Notes under the pieces: generated by a model
Told to the model about the DNA's origin: nothing
The model's input: the letters and a program-made list of their open reading frames with translations, nothing else
Databases searched by the model: none
Shown: piece by piece, positions 1 through 6,533 of the stretch
Position numbering within the stretch: position 1 is the stretch's first letter
Layout of the letters: every line of letters begins with the position of its first letter
Made by a program: the position numbers and the translations under genes
Assembly (NCBI GenBank): GCA_964571215.1
Contig: CAZMZZ010000036.1
Location: 1 to 15,398, forward strand
Reading direction: 5' to 3'
Source of the DNA: CAJWPI01 sp964571215
GTDB taxonomy: Bacteria > Pseudomonadota > Gammaproteobacteria > Magnimaribacterales > Magnimaribacteraceae
Length of the DNA stretch: 15,398 bases

Positions 1-1628
1 GTTTCATAGTGTTTAGCATATTCTGCTATTACAGCAGGTTCTCTTGCCCAATTCTCCATCATTTGAGAAGGAAACTCGACGTAGTCTCTTGTAACATTTG
101 TACCCGAAAGGCTAGGGTAGTTAGCATCAGAAAGAAGTCCATGTAAGGCATGCCCGAATTCATGGAATAGAGTAGTTACTTGTTCAAATGAGAGCAAGGA
201 GATGCCTTTTTCATTAGGAGGGGGGAAATTACAGGTATTCATCACCAGAGGAATCTGCACGCCATCAAATTTACTTTGACTTCTGAAAGTATTCATCCAA
301 GCGCCTCCACCTTTATTTGGTCTAACTGTGTAATCTGTATAAAAAATCCCTATTACCTCATCTTCAGAGTTTTTAACTTCAAATGTTCTAATATTTTCTC
401 GATATTTCGGCAGATTAAATCTTTCATGAAAAGTTATATCAAATAGTTTGGTTGCTACGTCAAATGCCCCTTTGAGTACTCTTGTCTCACTAAAATAAGG
501 TTTTATTTCCTCTTCAGAAAAATCGTACTTAAGTTGTCTTATCTTTTCTGAATAATGCCACCAATCCCAGGCCGCTAATTTAAAATTAGCTCCTTCTTGT
601 TGAATTAGTTCTTGCATTTCTTCAGCTTCTTTTTTTGCTCTATTTAGACCAGGCTTCCAAACTTTATCTAATAATTCTTTAACATTATCAGTAGTTTTAG
701 CCATAGTGTTCTCAAGAACAAAATCTGCATGAGTTGCATATCCTAATATATTAGCTCTTTGAGTTCGCAAGTCAGCCATTTCTATTGCTATTTGTTTATT
801 GTCTCTTTCGTTGTTGTTATTTCCTCTTTCTATATAAGATTTATAAAGCTTCTCTCTAAGGTCTCTTTGAGTAGAATAAGTTAAAAATGGGTACATACTT
901 ACTCTGGTTGGCTTAAATAACCATTTACCCAGATATCCCTCAGATTCAGCTAATTTAGCTGCTTGGTTACGTATATCTTCGGGAAGACCGTCAAGTCGTT
1001 TTTCATCTTCTATAATTAAACTAAAGCCTTCATTTGTTTCTTTTAATAAATTCTGACCAAATTGTGTGGTTAGAGAAGATAGTTTTTGATTAATGTCAGT
1101 AAGAATTTGCATTGATTCATCATCAAGTTGAACTCCTGATCTAATAAAATATTTATGTGTTTCTTCAACCAATCTTTTTTGTTCAGTGTCGAGTTGTAGA
1201 TTTGCTCTTTGTTTGAAGATCTCGTTTACTCTTTTAAAAAGTTTTTTATTTAAAAAGATAGCGTCTCTATGAGCAGATAACTTAGGTCTTATCTCTTTTG
1301 CTATTTCTTGCATTTCCTCATTTGTATTAGAGCTGTTGAGATTAAAGAAAACGCTTGAGACCTTATCTAAAATCTTACCTGTCCTCTCCATTTCCACGAT
1401 AGTATTTTCAAAAGTTGGGGCTTCTTTGTTATTAGCTATATTATTTATTTCTTCAATTTGCTTTTCCATGCCCTTCATGAAAGCCGGAAGGTAATGTTTG
1501 TCTTCTATCTTTTCAAAAGGGGGTATTTGATAAGGTGTGTCATATTCAGTTAAGAAGGGATTCATTGTTTTTTCCTCCGTACAAGAATTAAAAATAAATA
1601 GAAAAATTATAATCGCGGTTTTTTTCAT
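1..1628 (-). CDS. dcp: M3 family zinc peptidase, Dcp-like dipeptidyl carboxypeptidase, predicted lipoprotein (3' end outside window)
   Basis: This is the N-terminal 542 codons of an M3-family metallopeptidase that would trim dipeptides from the C-terminus of peptides. The zinc motif HEFGH lies at about residues 489-493, followed by RDYVEFPSQ. Its Glu (about 518) sits 29 residues after the first His, the spacing of the third zinc ligand in thimet oligopeptidase. The N-terminal region (NPFL...PPFEKI, APTFENTIVEME, NTNEEMQEIA) resembles E. coli Dcp, which is about 680 residues, so roughly 140 residues are missing beyond the window edge. The start at 1628 has a GGAGAG motif upstream and gives a hydrophobic leader ending in FIFNSC, a plausible lipobox with Cys16; this suggests a membrane-anchored, periplasm-facing enzyme, whereas E. 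coli Dcp has no such leader. An internal Met22 just before NPFL would give a cytoplasmic form. The family is clear; the lipoprotein call is an inference. Confidence 0.9.
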   Translation of the reverse strand, partial: MKKTAIIIFLFIFNSCTEEKTMNPFLTEYDTPYQIPPFEKIEDKHYLPAFMKGMEKQIEEINNIANNKEAPTFENTIVEMERTGKILDKVSSVFFNLNSSNTNEEMQEIAKEIRPKLSAHRDAIFLNKKLFKRVNEIFKQRANLQLDTEQKRLVEETHKYFIRSGVQLDDESMQILTDINQKLSSLTTQFGQNLLKETNEGFSLIIEDEKRLDGLPEDIRNQAAKLAESEGYLGKWLFKPTRVSMYPFLTYSTQRDLREKLYKSYIERGNNNNERDNKQIAIEMADLRTQRANILGYATHADFVLENTMAKTTDNVKELLDKVWKPGLNRAKKEAEEMQELIQQEGANFKLAAWDWWHYSEKIRQLKYDFSEEEIKPYFSETRVLKGAFDVATKLFDITFHERFNLPKYRENIRTFEVKNSEDEVIGIFYTDYTVRPNKGGGAWMNTFRSQSKFDGVQIPLVMNTCNFPPPNEKGISLLSFEQVTTLFHEFGHALHGLLSDANYPSLSGTNVTRDYVEFPSQMMENWAREPAVIAEYAKHYE

Positions 1629-1672
1629 AAAACTCTCTCCAAAATAAGATTAGAGCAGATTTTTTATTAACA

Positions 1673-1702
1673 AAAAAGGGCTCAATTATTTGAACCCTTT
1701 TT
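1673..1702 (-). terminator. Rho-independent terminator after the NIPSNAP-like gene
   Basis: The stem pairs AAAAAGGG (1673-1680) with CCCTTTTT (1695-1702). It continues, after a C/A mismatch, with TCAA (1682-1685) against TTGA (1690-1693) around a TTAT loop. On the minus strand it is followed by a T run, so it would end transcription of the 1721-2413 gene before dcp. The A/T tails on both sides would let it work in both directions. Confidence 0.8.
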
Positions 1703-1720
1703 AGTAAATAGATTTAGGAC

Positions 1721-2413
1721 TTAATTAAGTGCTGAGGCCTGATAGGATTGGACCAAGGTAGCAGCAGTTGGGTCGTTAGAAGCTTGAAAAGCTGACCATT
1801 CTTCATTTGTAGCTAATTTCACAAAAAAGTTAGCTAAGGCACTCCAACTTTCAAATCCAAGCGTATAGTGGAAGTTTCCTGTTCCCCCTATACCTTCACT
1901 ATAAGATTCAACTCTAGCACCTAAAGACTCATGAATTCGTTTAGCTGTAGCGAAATTTTCTAATAACAGCTGAGTTTTTCCTGCTGCAGGATCCCATATG
2001 TAAACCCTAAAAACCTTGATGTTTTCAAAAGAATCTGCACTTACTGAAAAGTCTAAATTCAGACCTTCTAAACTTCCTACTAGTTCTCCTGTAGGTTTTC
2101 TAGAAACTTTTTGGAAAAACTTAGCTAATTTAGGACTTTTTGAAGCAGCTTCTCTAGAAGCAGCCCAGCTTGCCGGGTCATTCCAACGCATTACATAATT
2201 GAAACCTTGAAAACTAGATCCCACATCTCTTGCATAAATATTGACCACTGCACCTAATTCAGTATGAATAGCAGCAGCTTCAGCCATATTTTCAACAAGA
2301 TCAGTTCCTTTTCCTGGGAATGGCTTCCAAGAATAAACCTCTAGTATTTCAGCATAAGTAATCGGTGCAAAGAACACTAAAAAGGATAGAACTAAAGTAT
2401 TAATTTTTTTCAT
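1721..2413 (-). CDS. Exported protein with two tandem NIPSNAP-like (dimeric alpha-beta barrel) domains
   Basis: A 230-residue protein with a Sec signal peptide: MKK, a hydrophobic core and likely cleavage after TYA at residue 21. The mature part holds two copies of one domain, at about residues 24-104 and 134-216. Each starts with a short beta strand (EVYSW / RVYIW), then a helix with the shared pattern ExN..A..IH..LGA (E41, N42, H50 against E152, N153, H161). Each ends with an aromatic-rich strand and a helix containing SW. This is the look of small ferredoxin-like dimeric alpha-beta barrel proteins such as NIPSNAP and its relatives; two fused copies would make the barrel within one chain. 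The function is unknown. The start is supported by AGGAG seven bases upstream. It is the only gene between a terminator and a divergent promoter region, so it is probably monocistronic. Confidence 0.75.
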   Translation of the reverse strand: MKKINTLVLSFLVFFAPITYAEILEVYSWKPFPGKGTDLVENMAEAAAIHTELGAVVNIYARDVGSSFQGFNYVMRWNDPASWAASREAASKSPKLAKFFQKVSRKPTGELVGSLEGLNLDFSVSADSFENIKVFRVYIWDPAAGKTQLLLENFATAKRIHESLGARVESYSEGIGGTGNFHYTLGFESWSALANFFVKLATNEEWSAFQASNDPTAATLVQSYQASALN

Positions 2414-2437
2414 ATCATGTCTCCTTAAGACAATAAT

Positions 2438-2462
2438 CTCTATATTCTGTTTGAGTATAGAG
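2438..2462. promoter_or_regulatory. Imperfect palindrome in divergent spacer, candidate operator
   Basis: CTCTATA (2438-2444) is repeated in reverse complement as TATAGAG (2456-2462). Inside these arms, TC (2446-2447) also pairs with GA (2453-2454), giving a near-continuous 25-bp dyad around TGTTT. It lies 25-49 bases upstream of the minus-strand start at 2413 and covers the likely -35 element of the plus-strand gene. This suits a repressor or activator site serving both directions, but no regulator gene is in the window. Confidence 0.4.
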
Positions 2463-2478
2463 CAAATTGAATTATATT
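2451..2478 (+). promoter_or_regulatory. Candidate sigma-70 promoter for the nitronate monooxygenase group
   Basis: TTGAGT (2451-2456) and TATATT (2473-2478) are separated by 16 bases. Transcription would start near 2485, leaving a leader of about 17 bases before the ATG at 2502, which has no recognisable Shine-Dalgarno. Support is sequence match only. Confidence 0.4.
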
Positions 2479-2501
2479 TGTATTTTCAATCTTTAATAAT
2501 C

Positions 2502-3629
2502 ATGAAAACCAATATTTGCAAACAGTTAAAAATAGAGTATCCAATTTTTGCTTTCACTCACTGCAGGGATGTTGTTGTAGCGGTGAGCAAAGCAGGAGGA
2601 TTCGGCGTCTTGGGAGCAGTAGGTTTTTCTGAAGACCAACTTAAAGAAGAGTTGGATTGGATAGATAATCATATAGGAGACTTTCCTTATGGTGTAGATG
2701 TTGTTATCCCTCAAAAGTACGAAGGTATGGATGAAATGGATCCAGCAGAACTTGAGGCAAAGATGACGGAGATGATACCAAAAGAACACCAAGAGTTTGC
2801 TGAGAAGCTTTTAGAGTCTCACGGAGTACCTCCCTGGCCCAACCCTGATGAAAAGATGGGTTTGTTTGGATGGACTCTTGCAACTGCAATGCCCTTAGTT
2901 GATGAAGCCCTTACAAGACCGAACTGTACAATGATAGCAAATGCTTTAGGTACTCCTCCAAAAGAAGTTATAGATAAAATCAAATCTACTGGAAGGGTGA
3001 TGGCTGCCCTATGTGGAAAGCCTAAACAAGCTATAGCTCATAAGGAAGCTGGTGTAGATTTAATAATAGCTCAAGGTTATGAAGGAGGAGGACATACTGG
3101 AGAAATAGGAAGCATAGTTCTTTGGCCTGAGATCATAAAAGCTGTTTCTCCAACACCTGTGCTTGCTGCCGGAGGTATTGGCAGTGGAGAGCAAATGTTA
3201 GCAGCGATGTCTATTGGAGCAGAAGGAATATGGACTGGCTCTATTTGGTTAGCAGTAGAAGAAGCTTTTGCACAGCCAGAACAAAAACAATCATATTTCA
3301 ATGCAAATAGTGGTGATACAGTTAGATCAACTTCCTGGACAGGTAAACCAGCAAGAATGTTAAAGAATTATTGGACTGAAGCATGGGGGAAAAAAAATTC
3401 ACCTGATCCTTTAAGTATGCCTCTTCAAGGGCTAGTAACTGCTGATGCAATGAGAAGAACCCATCAATATGCAGGCAAAGGCAAGACTCAAGAGGTGGCC
3501 TTTAATCCAGTAGGACAAGTGGTTGGACAAATTAATGAAGTTGAGTCATGCAGAGGTCTTATAAATCGATTAGTAACAGAATATCTAGAAGCGTTAGATA
3601 AAGTAAATTCTCAAATGCCAAAGGTTTAA
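2502..3629 (+). CDS. Nitronate monooxygenase / 2-nitropropane dioxygenase family flavoprotein
   Basis: A 375-residue FMN-dependent TIM-barrel enzyme of the nitronate monooxygenase (NMO) family. Members oxidise alkyl nitronates or related activated carbanions with O2; the substrate here is not known. Visible signatures are the N-terminal IEYPIFAF, GGFGVLGAVGF at the first strands, AQGYEGGGHTGEIG with the presumed active-site His198, and the phosphate-binding region PVLAAGGIGSG followed by GAEGIWTGSIWL. A stretch of about 70 residues rich in Glu and Met (DEMDPAELEAKMTEMIP and on to about residue 140) separates the early strands and is longer than in compact NMOs. The ATG at 2502 is chosen because homologues begin just before the equivalent of ICKQLKIEYPI; an in-frame TTG at 2451 would add 17 unconvincing residues and would start inside the promoter. 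It heads the group that includes the ferritin-like and VOC genes. Confidence 0.85.
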   Translation: MKTNICKQLKIEYPIFAFTHCRDVVVAVSKAGGFGVLGAVGFSEDQLKEELDWIDNHIGDFPYGVDVVIPQKYEGMDEMDPAELEAKMTEMIPKEHQEFAEKLLESHGVPPWPNPDEKMGLFGWTLATAMPLVDEALTRPNCTMIANALGTPPKEVIDKIKSTGRVMAALCGKPKQAIAHKEAGVDLIIAQGYEGGGHTGEIGSIVLWPEIIKAVSPTPVLAAGGIGSGEQMLAAMSIGAEGIWTGSIWLAVEEAFAQPEQKQSYFNANSGDTVRSTSWTGKPARMLKNYWTEAWGKKNSPDPLSMPLQGLVTADAMRRTHQYAGKGKTQEVAFNPVGQVVGQINEVESCRGLINRLVTEYLEALDKVNSQMPKV

Positions 3630-3679
3630 TTAATAACAAGTAATGTAACTTTTAAGGAAGTAAGTAACACTTTACAAAC

Positions 3680-3922
3680 ATGAGTCTACGCAAAGTTATA
3701 GGTTATTCTCTAATAGTAATTTCTATTCCACCATATATTGCTATACCAGTTATTCCTTTTATGGGTTATGAATGGGGCGAAATAGCAACTTATGGAAGTA
3801 TTTTGTATATAATCAGCGGAATAACCTTTTATGGAGGTGTAGCTCTTTTAGGTCCAGAAATTATTGCAAAGTTTAAAGACTTCTATAATGTTATAAAATC
3901 TAAGATATGGAATAGAACATGA
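3680..3922 (+). CDS. Small two-helix membrane protein, 'transporter suffix domain' type
   Basis: An 80-residue membrane protein with two hydrophobic segments (about 8-31 and 38-60), a conserved-looking turn GYEWGEIATYGSILYIISGITFYGG, and a basic C-terminal tail. The size and pattern match the short proteins named 'transporter suffix domain-containing', whose role is not established. The ATG at 3680 is the only usable start, because a stop codon lies in frame at 3665; it has no good Shine-Dalgarno (AAGGAAG is about 20 bases away). Its stop overlaps the next gene's start as ATGA, so the two are probably translated together. Confidence 0.65.
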   Translation: MSLRKVIGYSLIVISIPPYIAIPVIPFMGYEWGEIATYGSILYIISGITFYGGVALLGPEIIAKFKDFYNVIKSKIWNRT

Positions 3923-4923
3923 TTTATTCTTTTGATGAAATTATGAGTGAGCATGAGTTTCATGCCCCAAATGAGATGGCAGGTTATGTGCTGCATGGAG
4001 GTTTGGACCAAGAAGGGAAATATATATCGCCTAGAACAAAGATGCGATGGACCGCTGTTAATAAATGGAGTGAGAAATTAACTAATCAAGGACATCCTCT
4101 TTTAGATTGTTCAGTAGAAATTCTAAAATACGGGAATTACCCTAACTTTGATCAGGCTAAGTATCTTTTGTCCTTAGGTGAAGGGGCCTTCTTATGGAAT
4201 AGTTTAACTATCACAGGTGTAATCGAAGCCAGAGGCCAAGCTCTAGCAGAAATTGTAGCTCCTGACTTTCAAAGAATTATTAAAGAAGATATATCAGATA
4301 GCGCAACAGGACATATGAACAAAGGTCTTTTTATAGCTCATGGATTTGATGAAGGAGGCGATCCGAATAGTCAGCTTGGAGCACATGACCAAATGTGGTT
4401 TGCTGCTAGAGATCTGTTGTTTGGAAAAGACGCTTATCCTATACCTGAAGTTCCAGAAAATATAGGTAGACCAGTTGAGGAAGATGATCAATGGCCTATT
4501 TCTGCAGAGTATGCCGGAATAGTAGATTTTTTAATGAATGTGTTAATGATTGAAGTTAGGGCAGAATGTTTCTTTCAGTACTCTATGAATATCGCTTCGT
4601 GTGAAGATCTGTTCAAAGACAGAAGAAAAGATGCTCTTTTGGCTGCAGAGATGGTGAGAAGAATTAGACAGGATGAAGCTATACATGTTGCTTATTTAAA
4701 TTTGATAATCTCTGAACTTAGATCGTTTACCTTTCAAACAGAAAAAGGGGAAATATTAGGTGCTGATTTTATAGATCCACATTGGAACAAAATGGTTAGA
4801 TGGCACGGGGAAGATATTCACCATGAACTTAAAGATCAGAGAATTGAAATTGTAGAAGATACTTTAAAGAATCTCAAAAATTCTGAAGCTTTAATAGAGA
4901 AGTTTCATAACTTAGCTTCGTAA
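3919..4923 (+). CDS. Ferritin-like protein, putative diiron oxidase/oxygenase
   Basis: A 334-residue soluble, mostly helical protein. The best signature is on two late helices: LMIEVRAECFF (E212, E216) and RRIRQDEAIHVAY (E253xxH256), the second half of a ferritin-like diiron site. In the first half, E88 (LGEGAFLW) is a candidate ligand, but no ExxH motif is visible. H132, H141, E145 or H156/D157 in the Gly/His-rich stretch 131-157 could substitute. Such proteins use O2 to oxidise amines, fatty chains or aldehydes; I cannot say which applies here. Comparison with AurF-type N-oxygenases comes to mind because a nitronate monooxygenase gene lies upstream, but the extra His of AurF (HxxxExxH) is absent. 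The start is set by the ATGA overlap with the upstream gene, and a VOC gene follows 11 bases after the stop. I do not recognise a named family. Confidence 0.6.
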   Translation: MIYSFDEIMSEHEFHAPNEMAGYVLHGGLDQEGKYISPRTKMRWTAVNKWSEKLTNQGHPLLDCSVEILKYGNYPNFDQAKYLLSLGEGAFLWNSLTITGVIEARGQALAEIVAPDFQRIIKEDISDSATGHMNKGLFIAHGFDEGGDPNSQLGAHDQMWFAARDLLFGKDAYPIPEVPENIGRPVEEDDQWPISAEYAGIVDFLMNVLMIEVRAECFFQYSMNIASCEDLFKDRRKDALLAAEMVRRIRQDEAIHVAYLNLIISELRSFTFQTEKGEILGADFIDPHWNKMVRWHGEDIHHELKDQRIEIVEDTLKNLKNSEALIEKFHNLAS

Positions 4924-4934
4924 GAATTCATAAA

Positions 4935-5774
4935 TTGCTTGATTGCGTTGACCACATAATTATTGCTGTTGAAGATCTTCCGAAGGCAGTCAGTAATTAC
5001 ACAAAATTATTAGGGTTTCCTCCAACTTGGAGAGGTCTACATTCCGATCAAGGCACTGAAAATGCTTTATTTCCTTTAGAAAATCTTTACATAGAACTTT
5101 TAGCCTCAAGTGGCACAGGACCAGGATCAGAAATGATTAATAACTTTCTCAATAGGAATGGAGAAGGGATTGCCGGGCTTGCTTTTGGAACTTCTGATAT
5201 TAAGAGTTTGAAAAGTACTTTCATCCAAAAAGGAATAAACACTGGAAGTCTATCTGAAGGAGAAGGGAAAGATATAGACAAACAAGAGACAAGAACTTGG
5301 CTGAATCTTTTTATGCCTTTTTCTACAACCAGAGGGTTATTTGCTTTCTTTATTCAACACAAAACAGGTTTTATTCCGATACACAAAAAAAAATTTAATT
5401 CCCCAATAACTAGACTAGATCACGTTGTTATTAATACCAATGATCCTGAAGGGATCATATCCCTTTATCGAGATATTTTTGGCATTAGACTCGCCTTAGA
5501 TCAAACGGTGAAGCAGTGGGGAGGTAGAATGTTATTTTTTAGATTAAATCATACAACCTTAGAGGTGATAGCTAAGAAAGATGATAAAGAGCCAAAGGAC
5601 TCCTTTTGGGGCATGGCGTGGGTTGTACAAGATATAGAAGCAACTTATAAGCGCTTAGTTTCGGAGGGTTTTAAAGTTACAGAAATAAAAAAGGGCAGAA
5701 AACCTGACACTCTTGTAACAACAGTAAAGTCTAATACATGCAATATCCCTACACTTCTTATTCAGCACCTTTAG
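4935..5774 (+). CDS. Two-domain VOC (glyoxalase/bleomycin-resistance fold) protein
   Basis: A 279-residue protein made of two vicinal-oxygen-chelate modules. The first, about residues 4-130, opens with VDHIIIAVEDL and has YIELL on a later strand. The second, about 158-278, opens with RLDHVVINTND and has TLEVIAKKD. The His and Glu in these strands (H7 and the Glu of YIELL; the His of LDHVV and the Glu of TLEVI) are at the usual metal-ligand positions, so one or both modules may bind a divalent metal, as in extradiol dioxygenases, glyoxalases or isomerases. The reaction is unknown. The start must be the TTG at 4935: VOC domains begin almost directly with xDHI, a stop precedes, and the first in-frame ATG is far inside domain one. 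It is the last gene of the plus-strand group and overlaps the convergent gene by 17 bp. Confidence 0.8.
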   Translation: MLDCVDHIIIAVEDLPKAVSNYTKLLGFPPTWRGLHSDQGTENALFPLENLYIELLASSGTGPGSEMINNFLNRNGEGIAGLAFGTSDIKSLKSTFIQKGINTGSLSEGEGKDIDKQETRTWLNLFMPFSTTRGLFAFFIQHKTGFIPIHKKKFNSPITRLDHVVINTNDPEGIISLYRDIFGIRLALDQTVKQWGGRMLFFRLNHTTLEVIAKKDDKEPKDSFWGMAWVVQDIEATYKRLVSEGFKVTEIKKGRKPDTLVTTVKSNTCNIPTLLIQHL

Positions 5775-6468
5775 CCTTTGTTTTATCGTAGATCCAATAA
5801 GGCAAGTAAATAAGAAAAAACATTATTAAACCTAAACCAATAACTATTGGAATATGTTTAGGAGGTTCTGGCATCACATCCATAATCGAAGCTCCTTCAG
5901 GTCTTGCACCCAAGTACCAGAAATTGGCTGGTGGTCCAAGAATTAGATTAATAATATAAATTATTACCAGGACAACTAAAGACACTAGTATTGCTCTCTT
6001 TACAGATTCAAGCTGTGGTCTATTTTCTAGAGCAATAGAGGCATGACCTATAGCTAAGAGCATACCTCCATGGCTGAGATAAAAAATTATAAAAACAGGA
6101 TCAGGGAAGTCTAAGGGAGTATCGGGTTGTAGTAGAGCCATTAAACCTCCTCCTATACCCCAAAAAAAGGCTACCTCAAAAAGAACTCTTTTTTTTGTTA
6201 TAAGAAAAAAGGAGATGGAGAAAGCTGATAAAGCACACATGTGAAGAGGAAGAACCCTTAGTAAATCGTAACCGAAGAACTGGGTATGATAATAGGGTTT
6301 GATAAGTTCATTTAGAATTAGAATGCAAGCCAAAATGTAACCGAATCTGACCTTAAAAATTGTGGACAGTTGCCTTAAATAAAGAGGGAAAAAAATAGCT
6401 ATCAGGATTACAGTTGATATAGCAAACAAGTGATCTCTTCCAAAAAGAATAAAGGGTTCTGCTTCCAT
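5758..6468 (-). CDS. YwaF / TIGR02206 family integral membrane protein
   Basis: A 236-residue membrane protein with about seven hydrophobic segments. It carries the family hallmarks LPLHMCALSAF (about 74-84), a Gly-rich FFWGIGGGLMALLQPD, FYLSHGGMLL, and the soluble loop NFWYLGARPEGAS followed by a Pro-rich segment before the last helix. Proteins of this family (Bacillus YwaF; related to the eukaryotic TMEM164 domain) have no established role in bacteria. The start at 6468 gives a short N-terminus ahead of FGRDHLFAI, which is conserved in position. The gene is convergent with and overlaps the VOC gene, and it is divergent from the AAA-type transporter with a 65-bp AT-rich spacer. Confidence 0.75.
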   Translation of the reverse strand: MEAEPFILFGRDHLFAISTVILIAIFFPLYLRQLSTIFKVRFGYILACILILNELIKPYYHTQFFGYDLLRVLPLHMCALSAFSISFFLITKKRVLFEVAFFWGIGGGLMALLQPDTPLDFPDPVFIIFYLSHGGMLLAIGHASIALENRPQLESVKRAILVSLVVLVIIYIINLILGPPANFWYLGARPEGASIMDVMPEPPKHIPIVIGLGLIMFFLIYLPYWIYDKTKAKGAE

Positions 6469-6533
6469 TAGTTTCAGTAGTTTTTTAAGATGGCGTTATT
6501 TTCTAATATTATATTAAATTTATAAATAGCTTT

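Noticed and set aside
2016..2198. Open frame of 60 codons on the plus strand
   Set aside because: It lies fully inside the exported NIPSNAP-like gene on the other strand, with no ribosome site or recognisable domain.
2451..2501. In-frame TTG start at 2451 for the nitronate monooxygenase
   Set aside because: It would add 17 residues unlike the family, falls on the palindrome and the -35 element, and the ATG at 2502 gives the expected family N-terminus.
3919..4923. AurF-like amine N-oxygenase assignment, suggested by the nearby nitronate monooxygenase
   Set aside because: Only DExxH is shared; the additional His before the Glu and a first ExxH motif are missing, so the specific name is not supported.
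6469..6533. TATAAT-like motifs in the divergent spacer between the YwaF-type and AAA-type genes
   Set aside because: The spacer is so AT-rich that -10-like hexamers are expected by chance; no -35 partner at proper spacing was convincing on either strand.
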